From Lapidilactobacillus wuchangensis (GTDB taxonomy: Bacteria > Bacillota > Bacilli > Lactobacillales > Lactobacillaceae): 64,000 bases of DNA. Numbering within the stretch: position 1 is the first letter of the stretch; each line of letters starts with the position of its first letter. The stretch lies in NCBI RefSeq assembly GCF_003946645.1, contig NZ_RHOU01000009.1, positions 1 to 64,000 of the forward strand, read 5' to 3'. Shown here in pieces: positions 44,007-53,285 of the stretch. The notes under the pieces are model-generated. The model saw only the letters and a program-made list of their open reading frames with translations, did no database searches and was not told the DNA's origin. Made by a program: the position numbers and the translations under genes.

Positions 44007-45286
44007 AGCGTTAATTCCTCAGCACGTTTCTTGCGACGATTGAATTGCCAAATACCAAATAAAGCAATCCCAAAACCACCAGCCGCTAACAAAACTGGCC
44101 CAGTACTACCACCGGTGACCGTTAACGTTTGCTTGCCAAGGGCGGAGTTATATAAAGTAATCGTCTGGCCATCGTCGGCTGCACCACCGAAAGCTTTTAA
44201 AGGTAGTTTGATTTCCATGATATCAGTTGTCCCACCAGCAGCTGTTTTAGTCCGAGTCACATAACCAATGACGCCTGCAGGTGTTCGACTGCCCTGCCAA
44301 TCATTCCGTCGATAAATACTAGCAGTCACAGGTTTAACCTGATTAACAGCTGTTAACGGTTGATAGGTGGTCCCGTTCACATCTTCTATTTGCATATCAT
44401 ATTTAGTACTACCAATGGTAAATTCATAACTTGACGGTTGCAGCGCATTATATCCTTGGCCACGATGTGAAGACATATTGATGTAAAGATAAAGATTGCC
44501 ATCATATTGCAACAGCGCCCCTTGCTTCACGTTATAATCATCAAAACGGATCAAAGTCTTCGGAACATCGGCCCAATCATCAAAGCCGCCATCAATCACA
44601 ATATTAGGATGACCCGTATAATTGCCACCAGAGCTGGAGCTGCTAGAATCAGAGCTATTAGCTGAAGTGTACTGATGATTGACACTGACTGAATACTTAC
44701 CAAAGTTAACTGGCCCACCAGTCAAAAGAAAAGTTAAATTACCATCAGCTAATTGCAGATCAGACAACGCAATTTTACCTTCAAAGATGTCATTGTACCC
44801 AGCCTGATTGGTACTAGCAACAGCCGTGACAACACCTTCAGCATCACCATTGTTATTAGACGAATTAGCTGTACTACTGAAAACATCAATATCAACATTG
44901 ACCTTACTACCCGGCGTTGTCGGTTCATGATAATTTGTCGAATTCTTAGCTTTAGGGGTAATCGTATAGTTCTGATTACCAACCTTTAAGTTGAAAGATT
45001 GATTCACATAAAACTGTGGCTTAGCTCCCCAGCCATTAGCATCACTGGCCGCTTCTCCAGTGGGATTAGCGCTAGCGTAAATGTACAAATAATCGTCAGA
45101 CACGACCATTGCCGTTTCAGCAGCAGTGCTGGTCTTCGTCTTAGGTACACTGGCCCAATCTGATAGATCACCGTCAATGGCGATATTGTTATTAGTTGCC
45201 GCGCTAACTTGTTGGCGACTACTCAACCCAACTGCACCAAGCAACAACACTAGCATGGTTAGCAAGACTTTAAATTTCGTCCGCAT
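44003..45286 (-). CDS. Secreted Firmicu-CTERM protein, predicted XrtG substrate
   Basis: The 427-residue protein has a signal peptide (residues 1-30, ending VSAA). Two related domains follow, opening with AIDGDLSDWASVPKTK (near 37) and VIDGGFDDWADVPKTL (near 237), and separated by a Ser/Gly-rich linker (SSDSSSSSSGG). The C-terminus has a Firmicu-CTERM signal: GGSTGPVLLAAGGFGIALFG, then the basic NRRKKR. The IDG..DW repeats recall DOMON/CBM9-like carbohydrate-binding domains. GGAGGATAG precedes ATG 45286. Likely role: surface protein that binds glycan. Confidence 0.87.
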   Translation of the reverse strand: MRTKFKVLLTMLVLLLGAVGLSSRQQVSAATNNNIAIDGDLSDWASVPKTKTSTAAETAMVVSDDYLYIYASANPTGEAASDANGWGAKPQFYVNQSFNLKVGNQNYTITPKAKNSTNYHEPTTPGSKVNVDIDVFSSTANSSNNNGDAEGVVTAVASTNQAGYNDIFEGKIALSDLQLADGNLTFLLTGGPVNFGKYSVSVNHQYTSANSSDSSSSSSGGNYTGHPNIVIDGGFDDWADVPKTLIRFDDYNVKQGALLQYDGNLYLYINMSSHRGQGYNALQPSSYEFTIGSTKYDMQIEDVNGTTYQPLTAVNQVKPVTASIYRRNDWQGSRTPAGVIGYVTRTKTAAGGTTDIMEIKLPLKAFGGAADDGQTITLYNSALGKQTLTVTGGSTGPVLLAAGGFGIALFGIWQFNRRKKRAEELTL

Positions 45287-45622
45287 TTTTACTATCCTCC
45301 GAATTAATTAAAGCTAAAATCAACTATTTTAAAAAAATGAAAGTTTAATCGATTATCGTGAATTTATTAATAACCCTTAAAGATAAAAAATTACTTAATT
45401 ATATTTTAACTATACCTTATTATATTTTAGCAGTGATTTAACTTTACATCAATATATCTTCAGATATTAATAACGTTTAATTAATAGTTACTCACTAGCA
45501 AATTATCTTACTTAAGCGATCACTGGAACACCAAAAAACCACTACTTTGAACTCTGCAATCCTGCGGAATTTATAGTAGTGGTTCTTCATCTGGCGTGAA
45601 TAAATGTTATTGAATTGTTCGT
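45287..45622. other. AT-rich intergenic region between the Pss-like and XrtG operons
   Basis: No gene is seen. The strongly A/T-rich segment 45330-45480 probably holds the promoter of the Firmicu-CTERM-xrtG operon. The 5' side (minus strand) carries the terminator of the upstream exopolysaccharide operon at 45532-45584. Confidence 0.5.
45532..45584 (-). terminator. Intrinsic terminator of the Pss-like operon
   Basis: On the minus strand AACCACTACT pairs with AGTAGTGGTT (perfect 10 bp), followed by a T6 run. It makes the XrtG operon a separate transcription unit. Confidence 0.85.
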
Positions 45623-46477
45623 TTAGACATCGTAATCCAATTCTTTTTCAGCTTGCGTCATTAAGTTCTGGGCCTTAGCCATAGTCTGACTATCATACTG
45701 AGCAATACCTACGCGTAACGCCACTTCAATCCTGCCTAAATCGGCCGCTTGATTGATTTCAGCATCAAATTTGCTTAAAATTCGATCACGAACAATTTGG
45801 GCACCCTGGTTATCAGTATAAAGTAAAATCGCCCAAGTTAAATTCTCCGGATCCAATAAATAAACAATATCTTCGCCACGAGTAGAACCCTTAATGATTT
45901 TTGAAGTTTCCACAATCACATTTAGGGCTTGCTGATCAGTCAATAATCGCTTGACTTGATCAAAATATCTTAGTCGCACCACAATCGTACATAAATTTAA
46001 ATCATAGCGTTTGGAAGTGTCCATGTAAATCGTTGCGTCTTCCAAGTAGGCAGTTAATGTTCGTAGATGGGTGCGCTCATCAAGAATACTCAGTTGCTGC
46101 TTTTCCTGTTGTAAAAGCGCATTTTCTTTTTGCAATTGTTGTTGGCGATAGGTCAACGTATAAATTGTGACCGACAACAGTAACGGCATTAACAACCAAA
46201 AGGTCAATTGAAAATCTACGCCACCTTTTTTCGCCACGGCAACATACAACATATAAGAGCCTTGGGCAAAGATAAACAATAAATTCAAAATTAATCCCGT
46301 CGTCAAACCAACAAAATAGGTCGCAATGACCAATAAGGCCGTAATTGCTAGGTACATGCCATTAACCACTACGTTATGCGCTGTCAAGGTCATATACAAT
46401 GTCGTCACAACAAATAAAGTTAACAGGAGCAACAGTGATAAATCAGTCATCAAACTAACATTGCGCTTACGATTCAT
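45623..46477 (-). CDS. Degenerate GGDEF membrane protein, PssE-like c-di-GMP receptor
   Basis: The 284-residue protein starts at ATG 46477 after GGAGGTGG. Residues 12-110 hold four hydrophobic segments, 111-130 a coiled coil (RQQQLQKENALLQQEKQQL) and 131-284 a GGDEF fold. The inhibitory-site RxxD is kept as R200-G-E-D203, but the active-site GGDEF five residues later is DPENL. It therefore should bind c-di-GMP but not make it, as proposed for Listeria PssE. The gene overlaps the BcsB-like gene by 11 bases. It would switch on the synthase complex when c-di-GMP rises. Confidence 0.85.
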   Translation of the reverse strand: MNRKRNVSLMTDLSLLLLLTLFVVTTLYMTLTAHNVVVNGMYLAITALLVIATYFVGLTTGLILNLLFIFAQGSYMLYVAVAKKGGVDFQLTFWLLMPLLLSVTIYTLTYRQQQLQKENALLQQEKQQLSILDERTHLRTLTAYLEDATIYMDTSKRYDLNLCTIVVRLRYFDQVKRLLTDQQALNVIVETSKIIKGSTRGEDIVYLLDPENLTWAILLYTDNQGAQIVRDRILSKFDAEINQAADLGRIEVALRVGIAQYDSQTMAKAQNLMTQAEKELDYDV

Positions 46478-48557
46478 GTTTACCACCTCCAGCAAGACCA
46501 TGCTTCCGCAATAGTAGGAATAAAGTGACCCCAATGACTAGCACAACTAACAATGCCAAGCCTAAATAAATGAGTAAGTGTGAATTCTCTTGAATTTTCT
46601 TAGTCACACTGGTCTTTTCAGCAGTATTGGCCTGTTTTTTAAAGCGATAGCTATAGTGTTGGTTGTCTTGATCAACGACAATCGCATCACCACTATATTG
46701 TTCAATGTTACGTTGATAATTAAGTTGTGTTGACGCTAGATAAACACCTAATTCTGTCGGTCCCGTTAATGCCAAAATCCCAAGTTTGTCATTTTCCTTA
46801 GACCGTAATAGTTGGGCAGTACCCATTTGTTTACCGAAATTATGTTCAATTGACAGCTTCTCATTAGAAATAAAGCGTTGATAACGCTGATCATATTGGA
46901 AGAATAGTTGTGAATTAAGTTGCCGCAGATAGGCATTATCATGTGGCGTTCCGAAAGCAATGATATTTTGATTCTGCTGAACTGTTTTGTCCGGGATTTT
47001 CGTGTAAAAATGAATTGTGCCCGTATTATTTTGCGCATAGCAACCTAACAAATTAAAAACATTAGTTAGTGTTTTAAAATAAGTTTTACTCATTTTTTCC
47101 GGACGAACAATGGCGATATTGTTATAAGCACTATTCTTTAAGAAATAACTTGGGTAATTGCTGAATAGTAAATCGTAATTTACCTGCGAACGGATTTTAG
47201 CTTGCGAATCTGATAAAACATTTGCCCAAGCCACATTGGTATTATCGGAAATCTTATCACCTGGCAACTCCAAATCAAAGGCCACCCGAATGACAAAAGT
47301 ATTACCCAATGCCTTATCCGTTGGCAGTTTAAAACTTAAGCGATTCTGATCAGCTTTCTTTGCACTTAATCGTTGACTGCCAACTGGAGAATTATTGACA
47401 TACACCGTGACTAACGAACGCTTAAAATCAAGATTGTGTGAATATTGCAAATCCAAGTTAATCGTGCTGCCATCAGCATTCGTTCGATCAATTGGCAAGG
47501 TCACCATGAAAGTCGCCTCTTGATGACCGGCACCAGTTACCCGCTGGCCTGATTGAGTCAGTTGAAAACTACCATCATACTGTAATACCGAAGTGAAAGT
47601 TCGCGTTTGTGATTGAATATGTTCAATCGGCTCCCGACTTTGCTTCATTAACTCCTGATTTGCTAAAAACTTACTGGCCTTAATCAAGAGTGCATCAGTT
47701 TTAGCCGTCACAATTAAGCAATGTTGATCAGCCAATTTGATGTATTTAATGACGGCCTGGTCAGCAACGTCAGCGGCGCTAATTTGTGCCTGATATTTAC
47801 TCGGTAAATGTTGATACTTTGCAACAATGATTTGGTAAGGCCGCTGATTTAATTTAGAATCAGATAATTGCCCCACTGGAATTAGCTGTTGTTCGGTGGT
47901 AATTACCCGTGAAATGCCTGACAGGCCATAAACAGCAGCCGTTAATTCGCTGTTAGTGGGTTTATCAGGGGTTAGAATGGCTGACTGGGCATTAGCAATC
48001 GTATCTGGACCCACAAAATGATCGTAAAATGAGGCGATATAATTATCAGGTTCTTGCAAGGTGTACTCAAAATTCACATTTGAAGCATCATCAATCGTCA
48101 ACCAATTGGCCGGCGTTTGCGCCAGTCGATAATCCTTAGCGCCAGCTTGATTTAAAATCTGACCATTGATTCGTAACTCATTACTACCACTTAATAGACG
48201 CAAAGGGATGTCCACTTGCTTTTCTTGCAAACTAGTTTTCTTTTCCGGGCGAAAAGAATAAAATTTGACGCCATTTAAAGATAAGGTAATGTCTGATAAT
48301 TGATCATCAGCCAATTGCGAAAGCTGGAAATTAAAATTAAACGTCGCCTTTTTAACATCCCAATAGTCAACCTTAATGAAATAAGTATTCGCACTGACAC
48401 TGGTCCCACTTAATGACGTGGTTTGATTTTGGAATGGTTGTGTATAAGTTAAATCTGCTGCCATTACTGGCTGATTGGCTAGCTGGCTAAGTGCCAGTCC
48501 GCCAAACAACAGACCAATGATGACTACCAGCCAACTTCGTGATTTCTTTACCCACAT
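46467..48557 (-). CDS. BcsB-like exopolysaccharide synthase subunit (PssD-like)
   Basis: The 696-residue protein has a signal peptide (cleavage near MAAD), a large extracellular beta-rich region and one C-terminal transmembrane segment (LLIYLGLALLVVLVIGVTLFLLL in parts). The layout and segments such as FSFQL/SLNGVKFYSF match the BcsB family that supports a membrane synthase. It follows the GT2 gene by 18 bases and overlaps the GGDEF gene. Role: extracytoplasmic guide for the growing polymer. Confidence 0.85.
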   Translation of the reverse strand: MWVKKSRSWLVVIIGLLFGGLALSQLANQPVMAADLTYTQPFQNQTTSLSGTSVSANTYFIKVDYWDVKKATFNFNFQLSQLADDQLSDITLSLNGVKFYSFRPEKKTSLQEKQVDIPLRLLSGSNELRINGQILNQAGAKDYRLAQTPANWLTIDDASNVNFEYTLQEPDNYIASFYDHFVGPDTIANAQSAILTPDKPTNSELTAAVYGLSGISRVITTEQQLIPVGQLSDSKLNQRPYQIIVAKYQHLPSKYQAQISAADVADQAVIKYIKLADQHCLIVTAKTDALLIKASKFLANQELMKQSREPIEHIQSQTRTFTSVLQYDGSFQLTQSGQRVTGAGHQEATFMVTLPIDRTNADGSTINLDLQYSHNLDFKRSLVTVYVNNSPVGSQRLSAKKADQNRLSFKLPTDKALGNTFVIRVAFDLELPGDKISDNTNVAWANVLSDSQAKIRSQVNYDLLFSNYPSYFLKNSAYNNIAIVRPEKMSKTYFKTLTNVFNLLGCYAQNNTGTIHFYTKIPDKTVQQNQNIIAFGTPHDNAYLRQLNSQLFFQYDQRYQRFISNEKLSIEHNFGKQMGTAQLLRSKENDKLGILALTGPTELGVYLASTQLNYQRNIEQYSGDAIVVDQDNQHYSYRFKKQANTAEKTSVTKKIQENSHLLIYLGLALLVVLVIGVTLFLLLRKHGLAGGGKHES

Positions 48558-48575
48558 ATTGTCACACCCTATTAA

Positions 48576-49829
48576 TTATTGAAAACGTTGTGTCTTATAC
48601 CATTTAGCTTGTTTATGAAAGATTTGTTCGCGAACATATTGCAACATTCCCCAAAAAGCAACTGCTAACCACATTTGACTATAGGTAATGTACATCAGAA
48701 CAATGATCAACAAATTTTGAACGGTCATTTCGCCTTTTTCGGTGGTGATGGAAATAAATGTACTGACCACAAATAAAACGATTGCCAGTAACCAAAGGGT
48801 ATTACTGAACCCTTGCAGCGTTGTGTGTGCGTAGCCCGCCACCGATAAAATAAAAACGGTGTCTGATAAAACTAGCGAAGTCATCAATAAGAAGTAGATC
48901 GATAAAAAGTACAACAAATCAAAATGAATCCGCCGAGCCTTAGGATTGAATAATAACTTGGCGTTTTTAATAATGACATAAATGTTGCCCTTGACCCAGC
49001 GCGTGCGTTGATGGAACCAAACGCCTAATGTTTGAGGTTCCTGCTCCCAAGTAACCGCTAAAGGCTGAAAGCGGATTCGCAATCCCATCATATAAACTCT
49101 AAAACTGATTTCAGTGTCCTCCGCCAGCGCCTTAACATCCCAACCACCCATTTCTTCAATGAGCGAGCGACGAATCACGTAATTTGTTCCGGGAATCGTA
49201 CAAAGTTTAAACAGTTTCGACCGACCAGCTTGCGCCATCCACTGAAACGATAACGTTTCGATATTAATAAATCGGGTTAACCAGGTGGCGTTCTTATTGC
49301 GAGTTCTAAATTTCCCAATGACAGCACCTAAATGATCATCAGCCATTAATTCCGCCACTAAAATGCGTAAAGCTTGTTTTTCCGGCGTATTATCGGCATC
49401 GTAAATGGCAATGACTGAGCCTTGAGCCTGCTTAAAACCAATATTTAAGGCATTAGACTTCCCCTTACCACCGTTTGTTTTGTCAGTATTGATCACATGT
49501 AATTGTCGACCAGGATGCTGCTGTTGTAATTGTGCTAATAATTCGCCGGAATTATCCGTGGAATTATCATTGATCACAATAATTTCATACCGATCATGGG
49601 GATAATCAAAGTTAAGCAAAGCCTGAACCGTCTTCACAATCACAATACCTTCATCGTGTGCAGGCACCATAATTGTTACAAAGGGCACCTCCTTCGGTAA
49701 AGTGGGTGGTACTCTTTTATTTTCATCAAGATAGTACCAATACCCAGCAATCATCAAAATCAAGTTAACTAATAAAATTAACCAAATGGCAATGATCGCA
49801 AATAACATTAAATAATCAAGTGGTGTCAA
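48576..49829 (-). CDS. Processive family 2 glycosyltransferase (PssC/PgaC-like)
   Basis: The 417-residue enzyme has an N-terminal TM segment, a GT2 domain (MVPAHDEG, NDNSTDNS, metal-binding DADN, AEDTE base motif, QRTRW as QxxRW) and three to four C-terminal TM segments. The motif set marks a processive beta-glycan synthase such as PgaC, BcsA or Listeria PssC. It lacks a PilZ domain, consistent with c-di-GMP sensing by the separate GGDEF protein. The start is TTG 49829 after AAGGATGGTGAG. With wecB nearby, UDP-ManNAc is a plausible donor. Confidence 0.9.
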   Translation of the reverse strand: MTPLDYLMLFAIIAIWLILLVNLILMIAGYWYYLDENKRVPPTLPKEVPFVTIMVPAHDEGIVIVKTVQALLNFDYPHDRYEIIVINDNSTDNSGELLAQLQQQHPGRQLHVINTDKTNGGKGKSNALNIGFKQAQGSVIAIYDADNTPEKQALRILVAELMADDHLGAVIGKFRTRNKNATWLTRFINIETLSFQWMAQAGRSKLFKLCTIPGTNYVIRRSLIEEMGGWDVKALAEDTEISFRVYMMGLRIRFQPLAVTWEQEPQTLGVWFHQRTRWVKGNIYVIIKNAKLLFNPKARRIHFDLLYFLSIYFLLMTSLVLSDTVFILSVAGYAHTTLQGFSNTLWLLAIVLFVVSTFISITTEKGEMTVQNLLIIVLMYITYSQMWLAVAFWGMLQYVREQIFHKQAKWYKTQRFQ

Positions 49830-49875
49830 TGAATCTCACCATCCTTTATTTTTCTAGCGAATAACGCAAATAAAC

Positions 49876-51468
49876 TTATTTTTTATGCCGAAACTTATCG
49901 CGATAGATCCGCCGGCCAACAATCATCAAACTCAGTAAAATCACAAGTACAAGCAACAGGAAAATCATTAAAGCCCGATCTTGGAATTTAAAGAAATTGT
50001 TTAATGTCCCAGCAGTCGTTTCCTGACGGACTGGTTCAGTCAAACTAACATCTTGTTTGGTCAGATTTTGATATTTGCCATCTAAATAATATTTATCTTG
50101 GTGATACGTAATTTGATGTTTACCAAAATTCACTCGACCCGTTTGATTCAATAGCGCTGGATTTGCTAAGGGCATGGTCAAATGTTGGATTTGCTTTTTA
50201 GCCTGCTTTAAAGTCAATTGATCTGTCGGTGTCGCAATCGTAATTGCCATTGGAATCGAGAATCTAAGTTTAGCAATATCTAATTCACCATCACGTTTGA
50301 TATTTGCCAATGACTTGGCGGGAATCGAACTTAATGTTTGCCCGAAAATCTGATTGGTGGCTGAATAATCCTGATAGCTAATCGTCTCGGGATTTGACAA
50401 CAATAATACTTGCTTACTGTGACTCAAACCTGCCTGTTGATAAACGTGATCCTGATTCCAAAAACTCGGGGCACTAATGCCAACTGGGTAGACTGCTTCT
50501 TTAACAAGCGCCTTTAATTGCGCCGCCATCACACTGCGCAACACTGGCAATTGGTCAGGTTGCGAGGTATAGACATAAGGCACTTGCAGATAAATCACCC
50601 CGCCGGAGTTCTCAATCAAGCGTAAAATCTTGGTATAACGTCTAAATTCTGGCAGTTCAGTGTTGGTCTGAACCGAGGTGGCACTAACGGCAAAGGGAAT
50701 ATCTTGCCGATGTAAGAAATCAATTAATTCACGCAACTCCTTAAAGGAAGACATTGGCGTCACATTAGTAATTGTCAATAAGGGCGGTATGTCTTGACTC
50801 GTTGCGGTTAACCATTGTGAGATCAGTCTGGTGGCAACAATTGCCATTAATCCAGTCGCCTGATAAAAAGGCAAATAGGCCTGCTCTCCCTGAACAACAC
50901 CATAAGGATAAGTTTGTTCTTGATGAGCCTGATTGATCAATTCACCAGCCGTAAATTGATTAGCAGTCGGTTGTAACAAAGTACATTCATTCGTAAACGG
51001 TAATAATTGTTTAGCCTGACTATGGTCATCAAGTAACTGATATTGTTGATGGGTCACTTGCTGCCAAACACCAGTAAAGCTTTGACGCTCAAAATTTTGT
51101 AAGTTGGGACCAATATGCAACTTCTTACCCGAAAATCCTGCTAAATCTTGCCAATACTTTTGATATTTACCAGTCACACTGGTCTTCTGTGACCAATTAA
51201 CTAACGTAATCACGGCTTGATACTGATTTAATTCGCCACGTTTATAATCTGCCATCGCGACGGTCTTCGTTGGCTGATTTTGCGTAGTTAGTGTTCGTTG
51301 CAGCGCCTGAATTTTTTGATCACCATGATCTTTAGCGTTCACACTGTCATAGACAAATAAGACTGTCTGCTCGTTAGTTTTGGCACCAACTTGCTGCGGA
51401 ACTAATTGATTGAATGTAATCAGCAGTAATAACAGCGCCATGAGCCACTTGAAACAACGTCTAATCAT
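49876..51468 (-). CDS. DUF2334 protein, polysaccharide deacetylase-like (Pss operon)
   Basis: The 530-residue protein has a signal peptide (residues about 1-28), an outer domain with a deacetylase-like half (LLTITNVTPMSSFKELRELIDFL; IPFAVSATSV) and a C-terminal TM segment. This fits DUF2334 proteins of Listeria-type pss operons, which may deacetylate or otherwise tailor the polymer. I see NVTP where active deacetylases have DD or DVxP, so activity is uncertain. ATG 51468 with GAGGTGG upstream overlaps the previous gene's stop (ATGATTAG). Confidence 0.78.
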   Translation of the reverse strand: MIRRCFKWLMALLLLLITFNQLVPQQVGAKTNEQTVLFVYDSVNAKDHGDQKIQALQRTLTTQNQPTKTVAMADYKRGELNQYQAVITLVNWSQKTSVTGKYQKYWQDLAGFSGKKLHIGPNLQNFERQSFTGVWQQVTHQQYQLLDDHSQAKQLLPFTNECTLLQPTANQFTAGELINQAHQEQTYPYGVVQGEQAYLPFYQATGLMAIVATRLISQWLTATSQDIPPLLTITNVTPMSSFKELRELIDFLHRQDIPFAVSATSVQTNTELPEFRRYTKILRLIENSGGVIYLQVPYVYTSQPDQLPVLRSVMAAQLKALVKEAVYPVGISAPSFWNQDHVYQQAGLSHSKQVLLLSNPETISYQDYSATNQIFGQTLSSIPAKSLANIKRDGELDIAKLRFSIPMAITIATPTDQLTLKQAKKQIQHLTMPLANPALLNQTGRVNFGKHQITYHQDKYYLDGKYQNLTKQDVSLTEPVRQETTAGTLNNFFKFQDRALMIFLLLVLVILLSLMIVGRRIYRDKFRHKK

Positions 51469-53266
51469 GATGACCACCTCTAACCGACTCTTTTTTTAAA
51501 TGCTGATGAGCGTAAAGGAGTGGGCGCTGTTTATGGCTAGCTGGAAAATGCTGACTCTCGCCAAGGCTAGTATTGGACTCAGGCCCCACCGGCAAATGTA
51601 ATGAAACAGTCCGCGTGCTTGTTTTTTCGGATTTAATCGGTACCAATTTTGGTGGCAAAGTCGATTCTGTTTTCGTACTGATTGATGACTTTATGATTGC
51701 TTTTGGTTCCTGACTAGGTGCTGATAATGGCGCTTGAACCTCAGTCATTACTGCTTGTTCAGTCGAATCACTGGTGGACACAGTTTCGGCCATTGGCACA
51801 AATTGAAATAGCCGATGACTCAGAATGTCTGAAATTAATAATACCGTCAATAAGTCGACTGCTAACGGTGCCATGAATAAGTGCTTGGCTAAATCAGCAT
51901 CCCCATCACCAATAATCGAAATTAAGCAAACAGCAATAATCATCGCGCTACAACCAATCACCAACGCCAGCCGAACAATATTTTCCGAACGCTGATGTTT
52001 AAAATCTTGGTAAGCAGCATAGCTATAAACACCGGTCAACACCACAAGTAGTAGCAAGTAGAAACTAAATACTTTCGGATAGAAGGCCTTTTTGATGAGA
52101 CTGTAACCAGTGAAGTAATGGGTTTGCGCAATAGGCGCCTTACCGGCAGATTGCTCATAATCACCAACGGCACTCACTTGTACGATTTGGGTATCACGAG
52201 CAGCTAAATCCAATAATTCCCCAAATTGATCTAAATGACCTAAATAATACCGTAAAATCCAAACAAAATTGTACTTAGCTAACAAGTTCTGCTTAATTTC
52301 CTGGCCATGCAAGTCCTGTGGCATATATGTTTCAAAATAGGGTAAGCCACGCAATAAAGCGTATTGCCGATTAATTCCCCCCGCCTGTAACGACTTGCCT
52401 GGATCTTTAGCATTAAGTAACACGCCGCGGGTCATACTTTGATACTGATTAATATCATTAAAGTCCTTCGTGATTTTGGCATAAGTGATGACGCCAGTAC
52501 CAATAATGGCTAAAGTGCCCAAGGTCACTAGTAACTTTGCCCCCCGTGATTGGAAAGCAAAAATAAAGCTCATAAAGATAAAGGCCACAATAACTGCCAG
52601 CGGTGCGTTTTGCTGCTTAACGGTAATAAAAATAACCGTACTAACTGCAAACAATAAGTATAGTGGCCACACATGCCGGTAGCGCCGCCGCGTAATCAAT
52701 AAGGTACAGGCGAATAGATAAATAAAGGAAATCAACATCGCTGGTTCCGCAAAGAAAGAGTTGAAATAAAGTGTCAACGAACTATCTCCAAAAATGAAGA
52801 CCATAATTGCGGCTAACAGGTAAGCCCGTCGACGATTCATTCGAAAAGTCAGTGCTTCAGTCAATAAGTAAATCGCACCTAAATAAAAAACATAATACAG
52901 TACACCTAAAAAACGAATATCAAAAATTGTCGTGCTATAAAAGAATTTGTTCAACATAATCGCTGTCTTAATAATCATTGGTTGGGATGAGAACAGGGTC
53001 GCCGCGCTTTCGTTAAAGTATTGCATGATCCCAAATTGGCGCACAAAATAGTTAAAATGATTGTAAGGACGATCAGGCAAAACATAAAGGCCACTAATAT
53101 ACATCGAACGTTCAAAATCACCATTATTGGCATAACCGTTATAAGGAGGCACAAACAGCAAAATACCAGCAATAATCGCAATGGCGATCGTTGCCAGTAA
53201 GGCTGGCGAGATATACCGAGTGAGGCGACGCCATATTTGACGCATTTGCACCATTATCTTTGCCAT
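51461..53266 (-). CDS. Large polytopic membrane protein of the Pss-like operon
   Basis: The 601-residue protein has about eleven hydrophobic segments, then a Ser/Thr/Pro-rich hydrophilic tail of about 95 residues from near 500. The first outer loop carries a GDFERSMYISG segment with an acidic residue, as in GT39/GT-C type glycosyltransferases using lipid-linked sugars. It corresponds by position to a membrane protein in Listeria pss clusters, perhaps one adding side sugars; this is inference. Start ATG 53266 with AAGGACTGG upstream. Confidence 0.75.
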   Translation of the reverse strand: MAKIMVQMRQIWRRLTRYISPALLATIAIAIIAGILLFVPPYNGYANNGDFERSMYISGLYVLPDRPYNHFNYFVRQFGIMQYFNESAATLFSSQPMIIKTAIMLNKFFYSTTIFDIRFLGVLYYVFYLGAIYLLTEALTFRMNRRRAYLLAAIMVFIFGDSSLTLYFNSFFAEPAMLISFIYLFACTLLITRRRYRHVWPLYLLFAVSTVIFITVKQQNAPLAVIVAFIFMSFIFAFQSRGAKLLVTLGTLAIIGTGVITYAKITKDFNDINQYQSMTRGVLLNAKDPGKSLQAGGINRQYALLRGLPYFETYMPQDLHGQEIKQNLLAKYNFVWILRYYLGHLDQFGELLDLAARDTQIVQVSAVGDYEQSAGKAPIAQTHYFTGYSLIKKAFYPKVFSFYLLLLVVLTGVYSYAAYQDFKHQRSENIVRLALVIGCSAMIIAVCLISIIGDGDADLAKHLFMAPLAVDLLTVLLISDILSHRLFQFVPMAETVSTSDSTEQAVMTEVQAPLSAPSQEPKAIIKSSISTKTESTLPPKLVPIKSEKTSTRTVSLHLPVGPESNTSLGESQHFPASHKQRPLLYAHQHLKKESVRGGHHD

Positions 53267-53285
53267 GCTATCCCAGTCCTTCCCG

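Noticed and set aside
44031-44989. Open frames antisense to the Firmicu-CTERM gene
   Set aside because: Shadow frames of a strongly supported gene with biased composition; no ribosome binding sites.
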